The position numbers and the translations under genes are program-made. Positions 1 through 11,005 of a DNA stretch of 46,181 nucleotides are shown here, piece after piece. The notes under the pieces are model-generated. The model was not told the DNA's origin and made no database searches. It was given only the letters and a program-made list of their open reading frames with translations. Source of the DNA: Hyphomicrobiales bacterium (lineage in GTDB: Bacteria; Pseudomonadota; Alphaproteobacteria; Rhizobiales; HXMU1428-3); contig JAJFHX010000039.1 of assembly GCA_021775425.1 (NCBI GenBank), forward strand, positions 1-46,181, in the 5' to 3' direction. Within the stretch, counting starts at the first letter, position 1. Each line of letters opens with the position of its first letter.

Positions 1-7
1 GATCTAA

Positions 8-1330
<1,323 letters not shown>

Positions 1331-1348
1331 TGGAATTGAATGATAAAA

Positions 1349-1804
1349 TTAATTTCCAGCGACGCGGGTGTTGCTGATTTTGTGCCAGGTGGCGGACTGG
1401 CAGAGACCGCCGGCCATGCAGCCGGTTAGTTCCGCTTTTCTGGCTGAAGTCATTTTAAGGGAACCGCGATAGGTCTGGCCATCTTTGACGTTATAAACTG
1501 TGCCGTGCCATTTATGGGCGCCGCTTTGTTTATTGCTTCTGATGATGGTGAGACCTCTGATGGGCCGGTTGCGTAATTTCGGGTTGCTGTTGTGTTTATC
1601 TTTCTTTTGACCGGAACTGGTTCTTATCAGTTTGCCGCAAAGCTGGCCGCCGCAGGCATAAAACCTGACCAGGCCGCCATCATGTGTTTTCCATAATCCG
1701 GTGACGCTTTTTATGCCGCCTGCATTTGTTGCATTGGCTGCAACTGTGCAGCTGAAAATGAGGAAAAAAGTTGCTGTGATTTTTGAGATGAAACTTAATC
1801 TCAT
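1349..1804 (-). CDS. DUF2147-family secreted protein
   Basis: A 151-residue protein with an N-terminal hydrophobic signal segment (about residues 7-25, cleavage probably near ANA). The mature part reads like the DUF2147 domain: GLWKT-DGG near the start, the ACGGQLCGKL cysteine segment, a central GTVYNVKDGQTYRG stretch and a C-terminal LTGC...LCQSATW pair of cysteines. The family is usually periplasmic and small, with no settled biochemical role. The gene converges with purA and has no operon partner on its strand. The call is a recognition of domain pattern; function is unknown. Confidence 0.85.
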   Translation of the reverse strand: MRLSFISKITATFFLIFSCTVAANATNAGGIKSVTGLWKTHDGGLVRFYACGGQLCGKLIRTSSGQKKDKHNSNPKLRNRPIRGLTIIRSNKQSGAHKWHGTVYNVKDGQTYRGSLKMTSARKAELTGCMAGGLCQSATWHKISNTRVAGN

Positions 1805-2205
1805 TGGTAATTACCCCGTTTTGTAAAATTTTGATACAGTCCTGCCAAACTCAATCTGTTCCATGCAAGCTTCGTGCAACTTTTACTGCCTTCAGGCACA
1901 GAAAATGCCACCTTTCGGCAAGATTGAACTTCCATACATGATGTTGGATTGAATTTTCTGCTTTATCGGATGTATCTGCTTGACTGCGGCCTACTCTTTA
2001 TAAGGCCGACTTCTTAATACGGCCCAGTAACACTTGAATCGTGGTCTCTAAATGACAGAAGTTTGATGACAGTATGATTTAAATGTGCCTGCCTTGTTAT
2101 GAATAGTGTTTATAATCTTACTAAATTAATAATTTGTGTAATAATTAAGCAGAGTATTTTTAAAATAAGACTTTAAATCAAGATCCTAACAGAGGGAGCA
2201 GGAAC
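1805..2205. other. Intergenic region without a recognisable gene
   Basis: This 401-base stretch lies between two divergently oriented genes and should hold both promoters. It becomes AT-rich towards the ABM-domain gene. A short hairpin (arms CGGCCT 1987-1992 and AGGCCG 2003-2008, ten-base loop) is visible but has no T-tract. I see no tRNA, no convincing small gene and no riboswitch pattern. Confidence 0.5.
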
Positions 2206-2568
2206 ATGTTAAAACAGGATAAGCATTGTTCAATCATGCCATATTTTAAAATTCATGATGGCAAACTGGATGAATTTAAAGCCGGAGTGGCTGCCTTTGT
2301 GGAAAAAACGCGGATCGAGCCAGCCTGCCTTTATTATGGCTTTACCTTTCATGGTAACAGGGCGCTTTGCCGGGAAGGTTATGCGGATGCCGAAGGGGTT
2401 CTGGCACATATTGATAATATTGGTGAGCTGTTACAGCAGGCATTGACGATTGCCGAGATAGAGCGGCTGGAAATTCACGGGCCGAAAGCCGAACTTGATA
2501 AGTTAAGAGAGCCGCTTTCAGAGCTTTCACCGGAATATTTTGAACTGGAAGATGGCTTTATTCGATAA
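2206..2568 (+). CDS. Putative quinol monooxygenase, ABM-fold small protein
   Basis: A 120-residue soluble protein of the antibiotic-biosynthesis-monooxygenase type (dimeric alpha+beta barrel). The opening strand MPYFKIHDGKLDEFK, the E-P-ACLYYGF segment and the YADAEGVLAHIDNIG segment are the usual order for this fold. Such proteins often act on quinols or similar aromatics without a cofactor, but the substrate cannot be told here. The ATG at 2206 follows an AGGGAG/AGGA ribosome site. A second Met at codon 11 is an alternative start that would fit the domain boundary. The gene stands alone and is closed by a strong terminator. Function is only a family-level inference. Confidence 0.75.
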   Translation: MLKQDKHCSIMPYFKIHDGKLDEFKAGVAAFVEKTRIEPACLYYGFTFHGNRALCREGYADAEGVLAHIDNIGELLQQALTIAEIERLEIHGPKAELDKLREPLSELSPEYFELEDGFIR

Positions 2569-2603
2569 GCTATTGTTAGTCTGTGTAAATTCTAGATTAA
2601 TGG

Positions 2604-2639
2604 ATCGCCGGGCAGAGTGTTTTGCCCGGCGATTTTTTT
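2604..2639 (+). terminator. Rho-independent terminator of the ABM-domain gene
   Basis: A perfect 11-base-pair GC-rich stem (2604-2614 with 2623-2633), an eight-base loop and a run of T residues (2634-2639) lie 35 bases after the stop codon. It isolates the ABM gene from the metal-responsive promoter that follows. Confidence 0.93.
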
Positions 2640-2673
2640 ATGAATTCGGTTTCATAAACTTGAAAAGTTATGC

Positions 2674-2704
2674 TTGACCCTCTAGTTACTGGAAGGCTTA
2701 TGTT
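2674..2704 (+). promoter_or_regulatory. MerR/CueR-type promoter and operator
   Basis: A -35 box TTGACC (2674-2679) and a -10 box TATGTT (2699-2704) are separated by 19 bases, the overlong spacer typical of MerR-controlled promoters. The spacer carries a dyad: left half ACCCTCT (2677-2683), seven bases, right half GGAAGGC (2691-2697). The halves match the CueR-family pattern ACCTTCC-N7-GGAAGGT at five of seven and six of seven positions. It sits 35 bases before the DUF4396 gene, whose operon also encodes the likely regulator. Confidence 0.85.
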
Positions 2705-2739
2705 GTATCATAACGAATTGACAGAAAGGCAGAGATTAT

Positions 2740-3261
2740 ATGACTGAACACAGTCTTGCAGATAAGACCGCAACTCAGGATGAGAGTTGCTGTGAAACGA
2801 AAACTGGCGGACATGCTCAACATCAGCATGGTAGTTCGACAGGGTTGCTGAGCTCGGCTAAGGCGACGATGCATTGTTTGACCGGCTGTACGATTGGTGA
2901 AGTGCTTGGCTTGCTGATTGGTGTAAGTGCCGGGTTTCGCCCGCTTTATACCATCATGCTGGCCGTTTTCCTTGCCTTTGCCATAGGCTTTGCGATGGCC
3001 ATTCGTTCAGTTCAGGCAAGCGAGGGGCTTGGGTTTGTTTCTGCTTTTAAAGCAATCTGGCTCGGCGAAGTGGTTTCAATGGGGATTATGGAACTTGTTA
3101 TGAATGTGGTTGATTATTCTGTTGGCGGGATGCAATCAGGATCGATATTTACGGGTGTGTTCTGGCTGGGAATTGCGCTTGCTATACCGGCCGGTTTTTT
3201 AGCCGCGTGGCCAGTCAATTACTGGCTCCTTTCAAAAGAGATCAAGAAATGTTGTCACTAA
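2740..3261 (+). CDS. DUF4396 integral membrane protein, probably metal-linked
   Basis: A 173-residue membrane protein. Residues 1-35 are soluble and rich in His and Cys (SCCETKTGGHAQHQHG); then comes the family segment MHCLTGCTIGEVLG, followed by about four membrane helices, and a tail ending KKCCH. This is the DUF4396 pattern. The His/Cys-rich ends and the MerR-type promoter point to soft-metal handling, probably copper or silver, but no transport mechanism is known to me for this family. A nine-base gap to the CueR-like gene makes an operon. A copper role is inference from context. Confidence 0.8.
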   Translation: MTEHSLADKTATQDESCCETKTGGHAQHQHGSSTGLLSSAKATMHCLTGCTIGEVLGLLIGVSAGFRPLYTIMLAVFLAFAIGFAMAIRSVQASEGLGFVSAFKAIWLGEVVSMGIMELVMNVVDYSVGGMQSGSIFTGVFWLGIALAIPAGFLAAWPVNYWLLSKEIKKCCH

Positions 3262-3270
3262 GGTGGTTGA

Positions 3271-3654
3271 ATGAAAATCAGAGAGGCGAGTTTACAATCT
3301 GAGTTAAGCGAAAAGACCATCCGATATTATGAAGATATTGGTCTGGTTGCTGCTGACCGGCGGGAAAATGGCTATCGTGATTTTTCAGCAGAAGATGTTC
3401 ATCGGTTACGGTTTCTCGCCCGGGCGCGGCGGCTTGGGTTTACTGTTGATGATTGCCGCCAGTTGCTGTCGCTTTATAATGATAAAGAGCGGGCCAGCAA
3501 GGATGTGAAGCAGATTGCCAAAGCGCATCTTGATGAGATTGACCAGAAACTTACTGAGCTTACCGAGATGAAGCAAACATTAGAAGTGCTGGTGAAGCGG
3601 TGTTCTGGCAATGAACGGCCGGACTGCCCGATTCTGAATGATCTGGCTCAATGA
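3271..3654 (+). CDS. CueR-like MerR-family regulator
   Basis: A 127-residue MerR-family activator. The winged helix (residues 1-70, with EKTIRYYEDIGLV and GYRDFS) is followed by a dimerisation helix. The metal-binding loop has Cys111 and Cys119, eight apart (CSGNERPDC), the same spacing as Cys112 and Cys120 of E. coli CueR; Ser76 aligns with CueR Ser77, a residue linked to preference for +1 ions. It therefore probably senses Cu(I), Ag(I) or Au(I). It is the second gene behind the MerR-type promoter at 2674-2704, so it likely controls its own operon. No copper ATPase lies beside it, which is unusual for CueR. Confidence 0.88.
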   Translation: MKIREASLQSELSEKTIRYYEDIGLVAADRRENGYRDFSAEDVHRLRFLARARRLGFTVDDCRQLLSLYNDKERASKDVKQIAKAHLDEIDQKLTELTEMKQTLEVLVKRCSGNERPDCPILNDLAQ

Positions 3655-3715
3655 ATTGGCGTGCTGTGTGAGCATCGAAACCTTAGATAGTTGTTTTTAA
3701 CTGGCATAGTTGTTT

Positions 3716-4045
3716 TTAATGATTTGCCATGGTTGAGAAAATATTGATCAGGATGATGCCAATGAGGATGAATGTCAGGCCGATGATACCTGTTAAATCT
3801 ATCTTTTCATAAAAAAACAAGACCCCGATGAGGCTGGTCATGGCTATGCCGACACCGGACCAGGTGGCATATGCAAGGCCAAGTGGCAAATGTTTGAGGC
3901 TGAGCCAGAGCAGATAAAATGAAGCTGCATAGGCGGCAGCGGTCAGGGCGCCATATATGTTCTCGCCGGTAGTTGCGCTCCATTTCAGGCTGATTGTTCC
4001 TAATACTTCAAAAAAAATTGCAAAAGCCAGATATATGTGGGCCAT
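3716..4045 (-). CDS. Small multidrug resistance (SMR) efflux protein
   Basis: A 109-residue, four-helix inner-membrane protein of the EmrE/Qac group, which exchanges protons for hydrophobic cations as a dimer. The essential membrane glutamate is Glu13 in helix 1 (FFEVLGT), equivalent to EmrE Glu14. The loop LPLGLAYATWSGVGI is the strongest family signature and favours the Qac/EmrE type over guanidinium exporters, though this cannot be settled by eye. It is a single gene, convergent with the CueR-like operon, with no paired second SMR subunit. Confidence 0.93.
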   Translation of the reverse strand: MAHIYLAFAIFFEVLGTISLKWSATTGENIYGALTAAAYAASFYLLWLSLKHLPLGLAYATWSGVGIAMTSLIGVLFFYEKIDLTGIIGLTFILIGIILINIFSTMANH

Positions 4046-4271
4046 GGTGCGTTATTGCTCCGTTGGGTGGCAGTTTGATGGTTAGCGGAATAATTGTGAT
4101 TGTGGTTCGCTCTCATTTTGCAAGATAATTGGTTTGTTGGATCATGACTACTGAATTAGATCAATAATAGCTGTTTATGGAATTAAGAGGCCGCTTGTAT
4201 GACAGGCTGACTCGAACTAGATTAAGGCGACTGTATTTTGGGTATTCGGGCTGTTGGGGAGCTTTGAGGCT

Positions 4272-5780
4272 ATGTCGTTGTTATTCAGGATTGTGTATGC
4301 CGCACACGCCAATGGCACGCACCACAAACTGGCGCTTGATGCGCTGCAATCTCTTTCGGTTGAAGGGAAAGAGCAGTGGATGAAGCTGTTTCTGAAATAT
4401 TCTGAGCGTTATCTTGAAGGCTCGAAAGACCCGGATAAACTTTTTAAAGACTTCAAAAACCATGTGCTGCATGTGCAGGATAATTACTGGGGCGGGGCGG
4501 ATGACAAATGCCGGGAATGGTATGATGATCTTGTCGCTTCTCTCATTGCTGAAAAATGGGAAGATGCTGTCTATAGCGCGGGGGTGCTTTCTCATTATTT
4601 TACCGATCCGATCATGCCATTTCATACGGCGCAATCCGAGGCTGAGAGTGCGATCCACCGGGCGGTCGAGTGGACGATTAACAAAAGTTATAATGACCTG
4701 AAACGCCGGGCTGACAAAGATTTTAAAATGCTGATGGTATTACCGCCGGATGAAACGGTTGATATTGCGGCTGAGATGGTGCGTGAAGGGGCTGAAGTTT
4801 CTAATCGTTATTATTCTCATCTGATCGCGCATTATAATTTTGACCGGGGGGTTGTGAACCCGGTTGAGGGGTATAATGAGCTTGGTCATCAGGTGCTGGC
4901 TGAATTGATCCAGTATGCAGCGCGCGGCTTTGCCGTGGTGCTTGATCATGCGATCAATGCATCTGGTAAAGAGCCGCCACGGGTTTCAATAACTCCGGCG
5001 ACTTTTGTTGCGGCACTGAAAATTCCGGCGAAATGGGTAACCCGTAAACTGGATGACGCAGAAGACAAGCGGCTTGTTGAGGCGATGTATGATGAATTGC
5101 AAGAAACCGGCAAGGTTGAAGACAACCTGACTGATGATGACAGAACGATAAAAGCACTGCACCGGGCAGAAGTGCTTGGCATCAGGGATGAAGATAGCGA
5201 AGAAACTGATGAGGAAATCACTTCTGGTGCAGAGAGTGATGAGCTTGATTTTCCTGATGAACCTGAAGAAGAGATTGATAAATCTAAATTTGACCGGCAT
5301 GGTGATGCGGGTGAAGGGGGGGATGGCAAATTACCAGAAAAACGCCCTCCACAGGGACCAATCCATTATCTGAAATTATCTGATCAGGTTGAAGACGGGC
5401 CTTCTGTTGGGCCGAAAACCGCCAAGCGGCTGAATGTTGTCGGGATTAAAACGGTTGAGGATCTTCTGAACGCTGATGCGGACCGTGTTTCAAGTGAATT
5501 GGAAGTCTCATACATCACACCGCAGACCGTTCAGGACTGGCAGGCCCAGGCGCGGTTACAATGCGGTGTGCCGCATTTGCGGGGGCATGATGCGCAGTTT
5601 CTTGTCGGGTGTGGCTATCGCACTGTTGAGAAGGTTATGTCCGCCAACCCGGAGACGGTGCTGGTTGATTTGCAGGCCTATTTAAAAACTTCAGAAGGGG
5701 AGCGGTTATTGCGGGTTGGTAATGAGCCAGACCTTGAGGAAGTGAAAAGCTGGATTGAGAACGCAAAGCAGTCCATTTAA
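4272..5780 (+). CDS. Zinc phospholipase C-like domain fused to a DUF4332 domain
   Basis: A 502-residue two-domain protein. Residues 1-230 resemble zinc-dependent phospholipase C/S1-P1 nuclease proteins: His108, Asp112, His118, His129 and Glu133 keep the H-x3-D-x5-H ... H-x3-E ligand order of those enzymes, and His12/17/18 and His64 are further candidates. A strongly acidic linker (about 285-340) follows. Residues about 370-500 form a helix-hairpin-helix-rich DUF4332 region (SVGPKTAKRLNVVGIKTVEDL, then VPHLRGHDAQFLVGCGYRTV). No signal peptide is visible, unlike secreted phospholipases. The ATG at 4272 was chosen because homologous starts read M-LLFRIVYAAHANGTHH; a TTG at 4254 is in frame. Substrate unknown. 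Confidence 0.82.
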   Translation: MSLLFRIVYAAHANGTHHKLALDALQSLSVEGKEQWMKLFLKYSERYLEGSKDPDKLFKDFKNHVLHVQDNYWGGADDKCREWYDDLVASLIAEKWEDAVYSAGVLSHYFTDPIMPFHTAQSEAESAIHRAVEWTINKSYNDLKRRADKDFKMLMVLPPDETVDIAAEMVREGAEVSNRYYSHLIAHYNFDRGVVNPVEGYNELGHQVLAELIQYAARGFAVVLDHAINASGKEPPRVSITPATFVAALKIPAKWVTRKLDDAEDKRLVEAMYDELQETGKVEDNLTDDDRTIKALHRAEVLGIRDEDSEETDEEITSGAESDELDFPDEPEEEIDKSKFDRHGDAGEGGDGKLPEKRPPQGPIHYLKLSDQVEDGPSVGPKTAKRLNVVGIKTVEDLLNADADRVSSELEVSYITPQTVQDWQAQARLQCGVPHLRGHDAQFLVGCGYRTVEKVMSANPETVLVDLQAYLKTSEGERLLRVGNEPDLEEVKSWIENAKQSI

Positions 5781-5801
5781 GCTTTTCTTTTGGCCTCAAC
5801 C

Positions 5802-6692
5802 TTAAAAATCCCAGGCGCGGGCTTCTGCAAGCAGAAAATCTCTGAATACAATGACGCGTTTTGAATTGCGCAGTTCTTCCGGGTAGACAAAAAATGTCTG
5901 TAGGTTTGGAACATCTGCATCTCGCAGGATATTCACTAGTTCATCATCATCTTTTGCCAGATAATCCGGCAATACAGCGATGCCGACGCCTCTTTTGACG
6001 GCTTGGCGCAGGGAGTAAAGGTTGTTGATGGTGACTACGGGTGTGCGTTTTTCATTTGGTTTTAAACCGGCTGTTTCAAGCCAGTTGAGCTTTTGTATCG
6101 GGTTGGGTGCTTTGCCGCCAAAGGTGAGGATGCGGTGGTTGTCGAGATCCTCCAGATTTTTTGGGACGCCAAATTTCCTGACATATGAATTTGATGCATA
6201 GACGTGGAAATTCACCTGAAACATCGGGCGGCGAATGACATCCTGCTGGGTTGGTTCCCTCAGCCAGATGGCGACATCGGCTTCGCGCATCGAAATATCC
6301 AGTTCTTCATCGCTTAACAGGATTTGCAGCTGAATGAGCGGGTAGAGATTGATGAAACTATTGAGGCGCGGGGTTAACCAGGCTGAGCCGAAACCGACAG
6401 TGGTTGTTACTTTCAGTTCACCAAACGGTTTTTCGGCAGTGTCAGCCAGCAGGGTTTCTGTGGCTCTTAATTTGTTGAACACTTCGCAGGCGGTTTTATA
6501 AAGCAGCTCGCCTTGTTCAGTTAGCATCAGGCCGCGCGCGTGCCGGTGAAACAGGGCAACTTTTAATTCTTCTTCAAGGCCGCTGACCTGACGGGAAACG
6601 GCTGACTGGCTCATTTCCAGCTCATCGCCGGCTTTAGTAAAGCTGCCGGCTTCAGCCGCGACGTGAAAAATTCGAACTTTGTCCCAGTCCAT
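5802..6692 (-). CDS. LysR-family transcriptional regulator
   Basis: A 296-residue LysR regulator: N-terminal winged helix (residues 1-60, GSFTKAGDELEMSQSAVSRQVSGLEEEL) and a C-terminal substrate-binding domain of periplasmic-binding type (about 90-290). The gene lies just downstream of trxB on the same strand, separated by 240 bases, an association common in alphaproteobacteria. Its inducer and targets cannot be read from the sequence. A repeated TACTGGCCA word upstream (6808-6816 and 6842-6850) is a weak operator candidate. It converges with the phospholipase-like gene. Confidence 0.93.
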   Translation of the reverse strand: MDWDKVRIFHVAAEAGSFTKAGDELEMSQSAVSRQVSGLEEELKVALFHRHARGLMLTEQGELLYKTACEVFNKLRATETLLADTAEKPFGELKVTTTVGFGSAWLTPRLNSFINLYPLIQLQILLSDEELDISMREADVAIWLREPTQQDVIRRPMFQVNFHVYASNSYVRKFGVPKNLEDLDNHRILTFGGKAPNPIQKLNWLETAGLKPNEKRTPVVTINNLYSLRQAVKRGVGIAVLPDYLAKDDDELVNILRDADVPNLQTFFVYPEELRNSKRVIVFRDFLLAEARAWDF

Positions 6693-6932
6693 TGGTTATC
6701 CTAATAATTGAGAAAGTTTAGAACTGATAAATTAGACTTGTGCCTGTCTTGGTATGAAACTGTTCTGATAATCAACTGATTTGACCAATAAAAATGATAT
6801 TGCAAAATACTGGCCAAGACTAAATACAGGTAATAGTAAACTACTGGCCAGCTGGAGGCACAGAGACGACAAAAACTTTATTCTTTGGTCGAATCAGTCT
6901 TATTGATCAAGTTTATCATATTTGTGGCGGCG

Positions 6933-7901
<969 letters not shown>

Positions 7902-7971
7902 TCATTCAATTGTGTGATTTGCCTGATGATTGCCCGATAGAGGCTTTAAGAAATGGGTTGATGGCGTTGTA

Positions 7972-9015
7972 TTATGCCCGGTTTGCCATTTTATGACATA
8001 TCATGTGGGCGATCCTGGTGGTTTCGTCAATGGGAGAGGGTCTTCCTTGCACGGAAAAATCAATTGTTTTGCCTGTCTGGTGGATCAGATTGTCTGATGT
8101 CAGAATATCAAGAAAAATGCCATGTCGCCGACTGGTGCCACTTAGCGGGAAAATATGCACAGGTTGGGTGGTGAACAGGCTTTCTGATATCATTGAGACG
8201 CTATCAGCCGTCACCAGAAGGTGGTCTGCGTTTGATAAAATCCCTAAATAAGGGTTCTGGCCCTGTTTGTTCCAGAGCCAGACAGAAGGATCAGAGGCAA
8301 ACGCAGTTGCTAATGCTTTTACGACGAAGGGTTCCGTTCGACCGGACGGGGTGATGAGGACGCGGGCATTGTCTTTTGTTGTTGCCAGTCTGATGAGATT
8401 TATCAGATCTGTCAGGCGTTGCTGATTGAAACCGTGTTTTTTATTTTTTCCGCCAAGGATAACACCGAGGGTGGGTTGACCCGTTTTCAGGTTGAACTGG
8501 CTTTGCCAGATTTGCTTTTCTTTTTCAAGTTGATCGCTGGTGAGTTTGTGAAGGGCAAGTTTCGTTTCAATGACATTTTCACCTTTGAGGTTGTCGTGCT
8601 GCATGGATGCGACAAGATCAAAAAAATGTGTGGGTGTTTGCGGGTTCTGAATGTGCACCCGGTAAGTTTTTTGCTGGTTGGCTTTGCCAATGGCGATTGA
8701 AATGGCACTGCTGCGGCGTCCGCAAGATAAGAGGATATCCGGCCAGGGCTTCTGGATCAGGCTGCTGTTTTGCTTCAGGCTATGGAAGGGCAGGGGCGTT
8801 CTGTGGCCGGGAAATGGCACGGCCCAGGGTTTTAAGCTAATCGTTTTTTCAATGATGTTTACAGGTTCACCTGAGTCACGTTCCCATATGGCTTTTAAAG
8901 CGTTTGCGAGCCCCGTTGTCTGACTGCGCATACCAGCGGCACCGCTGGTTAATGTCCAGATTGTCAGGGGGGAGGCTGGCGCGGTTCCGGCCGTAGTGCT
9001 TTTTGTTGTATTCAT
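7972..9015 (-). CDS. Mitochondrial fission ELM1-family protein
   Basis: A 347-residue protein of the ELM1 family, named after a plant mitochondrial fission factor but widespread in alphaproteobacteria. The signature stretch HIQNP (after TYRV), the following FDLVASMQHD and the downstream GVILGGKNKKHG and VTADSVSMISE segments are clear. The GT-B-like fold with a nucleotide-sugar-type C-terminal half suggests a glycosyltransferase relation, but no activity is established to my knowledge. No signal peptide; residues 1-16 look disordered. It lies upstream of trxB on the same strand and divergently from the Lrp gene. Confidence 0.87.
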   Translation of the reverse strand: MNTTKSTTAGTAPASPLTIWTLTSGAAGMRSQTTGLANALKAIWERDSGEPVNIIEKTISLKPWAVPFPGHRTPLPFHSLKQNSSLIQKPWPDILLSCGRRSSAISIAIGKANQQKTYRVHIQNPQTPTHFFDLVASMQHDNLKGENVIETKLALHKLTSDQLEKEKQIWQSQFNLKTGQPTLGVILGGKNKKHGFNQQRLTDLINLIRLATTKDNARVLITPSGRTEPFVVKALATAFASDPSVWLWNKQGQNPYLGILSNADHLLVTADSVSMISESLFTTQPVHIFPLSGTSRRHGIFLDILTSDNLIHQTGKTIDFSVQGRPSPIDETTRIAHMICHKMANRA

Positions 9016-9222
9016 AGGTTCCGTTGCACTTTCTTACCGCGTGACAAAAGAAGAAGTATGAGGTTTTGTCAAGCCCGGTAGCTCTGCGACTGAGTGAGAT
9101 ATTTTTTTGTAAATCATAAAATATTTTCTGATAATTCTGGATTATTTTAAAAAATTGTAATTTATGGTATGTTTTAGCGAAAATATTGTTTTAAAATTAT
9201 CAGAGAGCGTTTTGGGGGGAAT

Positions 9223-9708
9223 TTGAAGCAACAACTTGATGAAATAGACTGGAAAATTCTGGCTGAATTACAGGCGAATGGCAGGATTACAAATGTTGAG
9301 CTTGCGAGCAAGGTCGGTATTTCCGCGCCGCCTTGTTTACGCCGGGTGAGAACACTTGAACAGAACGGGATTATTGAGGGTTATTTTGCTCAGTTAAATG
9401 AGAAAAAAATAGGGTATGAGCTGACAGCATTTGCCATGGTCAGTCTGGCTCAGCAATCGGAGCATGATTTGCTCAAATTTGAAAAAATGACTGAGGGGTG
9501 GGAGCTTGTTCGGGAATGTTACATGCTTTCTGGTGAGATTGATTTTATGTTGCGCTGTGTGGCGCATGATCTGAGTGAGTTTCAGGATTTTATTGTCAAG
9601 CAGCTGACTGCTGCACCGAATGTTGCCGGTGTGAAAACGTCACTGGTGATCAGGCGTTCAAAATGGCTTGCTGGTGGGGCGATTGAGCCCGTTAAAGTTC
9701 CGGGTTGA
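9223..9708 (+). CDS. Lrp/AsnC-family transcriptional regulator
   Basis: A 161-residue Lrp/AsnC regulator. Residues 1-60 hold the winged helix (LDEIDWKILAELQANGRITNVELASKVGISAPPCLRRVRTLE), and residues about 70-150 the ligand-binding RAM domain, which oligomerises and may bind amino acids. The start is a TTG at 9223 preceded by an unusually G-rich ribosome site (GGGGGG, 9214-9219); no ATG offers the full helix-turn-helix. It is divergent from the ELM1 gene and converges with DUF2336 at seven bases. Ligand and targets are unknown. Confidence 0.94.
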   Translation: MKQQLDEIDWKILAELQANGRITNVELASKVGISAPPCLRRVRTLEQNGIIEGYFAQLNEKKIGYELTAFAMVSLAQQSEHDLLKFEKMTEGWELVRECYMLSGEIDFMLRCVAHDLSEFQDFIVKQLTAAPNVAGVKTSLVIRRSKWLAGGAIEPVKVPG

Positions 9709-9715
9709 ATGTTAT

Positions 9716-10849
9716 CTAAGCTGTTTGTGCCTCTAATTCTCCTGGATTTGAATCTCCTGTATTTTGGGGAGCTGAACTTTTTGCAGCACCACGGACCTTG
9801 AGGAATCGCATCACTCTTTGTGCGGTTGGCAGATCAAGGCCTTCATACTTTCTGATAGCTTCGACAATCTGGGTGGCAGAACTTTCGTTTTGATTGCCTC
9901 TTAACTGGAGAAGGCTGGCGAAGGTTGAGCGCTCAAATGAATTTGCTTTGCACATAACGGCAAGCGCTGGTAGTTCGGCCTGCATCAGGCAATGGTTGAC
10001 AGTTGCCTGGTCTATTTCGGTGAGCTGTGAGAGACAAAATACTGTCTCATCAACTTTTCCAAGATTTACATAGTGGTTTATGACACGCTCATCAAGCTGT
10101 TTTCTTTTGTGGAGATATTCTATTTCCTGAAATGCTGCTTCAGTTTCAGCATCCATTACCTTGATATCAGCGGATTTTTCATCAATCGTGCTATCAATAT
10201 CCAGATCTGAAATATCAATGCCGAGTTGCGCGGCTTCGTTTTTTATTTTTTCAGATACATGCGTTTTTATGACTTCAAGCAGGTCATCTGGTGTATCCAG
10301 TCTTCCCTTTAATGTGTCACTCAGTTTGCTGTCAGAAGCGGCTGACTGAGTTAGCTTTTCAAAGCTTTGACGAGAAAATTTAGCCCCGGCATTGGCGGAA
10401 ACTTTTTGTAAGACTTCATTGTTGCCTTTATCAACCAAAGCGTCAGTTACCTTGGTGTTGATATTGTCGCGGTTACTGATGGCGAGGAGATGGTCCTGGC
10501 TTTGGGTCTGGACAACTTTGACAAGAAATTCATCAGATAGGATTTTTGAGCGCTGCAGTACAGGGCGGGCGACATCAATTTCATCGACTGCGAAGCGCTG
10601 GCTGAGCTTTTTGGGAGCATTCTCCAGATCCGCCAGGCGGTCAGCAAATTCAGCCCTGACGGAAGTTTCCAGCTCATAGGCGAGACGTTCCATTATCTGA
10701 TCAAATGCGGTGCGGTGGGTTTCTTCCTGCGTATCTGAGGTGATTTCAAACAGATCGGTTATGCGATGCAAAAGTGCGCGCCTGTTCTCACTCGATTTAG
10801 TAGCCGATAAGGTTTGGAGTTCATCAAGTATTTCGACGCTATTTTGCAT
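9716..10849 (-). CDS. DUF2336 domain protein
   Basis: A 377-residue cytoplasmic protein, almost entirely alpha-helical, of the alphaproteobacterial DUF2336 family. Recognition rests on the opening (VEILDELQTLSATKSSENRRALLHRITDLF), the central RFAVDEIDVARPVLQRSKILSDEFLVKVV segment and repeats of aspartate- and alanine-rich helices that look like degenerate HEAT-type repeats. Function is not established. I took the ATG at 10849, which has a GGA eight bases upstream; an ATG six codons earlier (10867) has no ribosome site. It stands between Lrp and greA and may be expressed separately, 156 bases from greA. Confidence 0.83.
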   Translation of the reverse strand: MQNSVEILDELQTLSATKSSENRRALLHRITDLFEITSDTQEETHRTAFDQIMERLAYELETSVRAEFADRLADLENAPKKLSQRFAVDEIDVARPVLQRSKILSDEFLVKVVQTQSQDHLLAISNRDNINTKVTDALVDKGNNEVLQKVSANAGAKFSRQSFEKLTQSAASDSKLSDTLKGRLDTPDDLLEVIKTHVSEKIKNEAAQLGIDISDLDIDSTIDEKSADIKVMDAETEAAFQEIEYLHKRKQLDERVINHYVNLGKVDETVFCLSQLTEIDQATVNHCLMQAELPALAVMCKANSFERSTFASLLQLRGNQNESSATQIVEAIRKYEGLDLPTAQRVMRFLKVRGAAKSSAPQNTGDSNPGELEAQTA

Positions 10850-11005
10850 TTTGAATTCCACATACAATAACTTTAAAAGGTTATTATTAGTGGAATGATG
10901 TTTAATATTCTCTAAAGGTTGCAGAGATGCGCTCTACAATCGTGCATTTAAACAGTGTTTTGCCTATAAAACGGGCTAAAACTTATGATTACTTGAAATT
11001 TAAGC

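Noticed and set aside
3687..3719. Direct repeat ATAGTTGTTTTTAA near the SMR gene end
   Set aside because: Short AT-rich repeat without arms or a T-tract after a stem; no function suggested.
4177..4383. A plus-strand frame before and across the start of the phospholipase-like gene
   Set aside because: No ribosome site and no domain; arginine-rich out-of-frame translation of the real gene.
6808..6850. Repeated TACTGGCCA before the LysR gene
   Set aside because: Only a nine-base match; TGGCCA is itself palindromic, so chance is likely.
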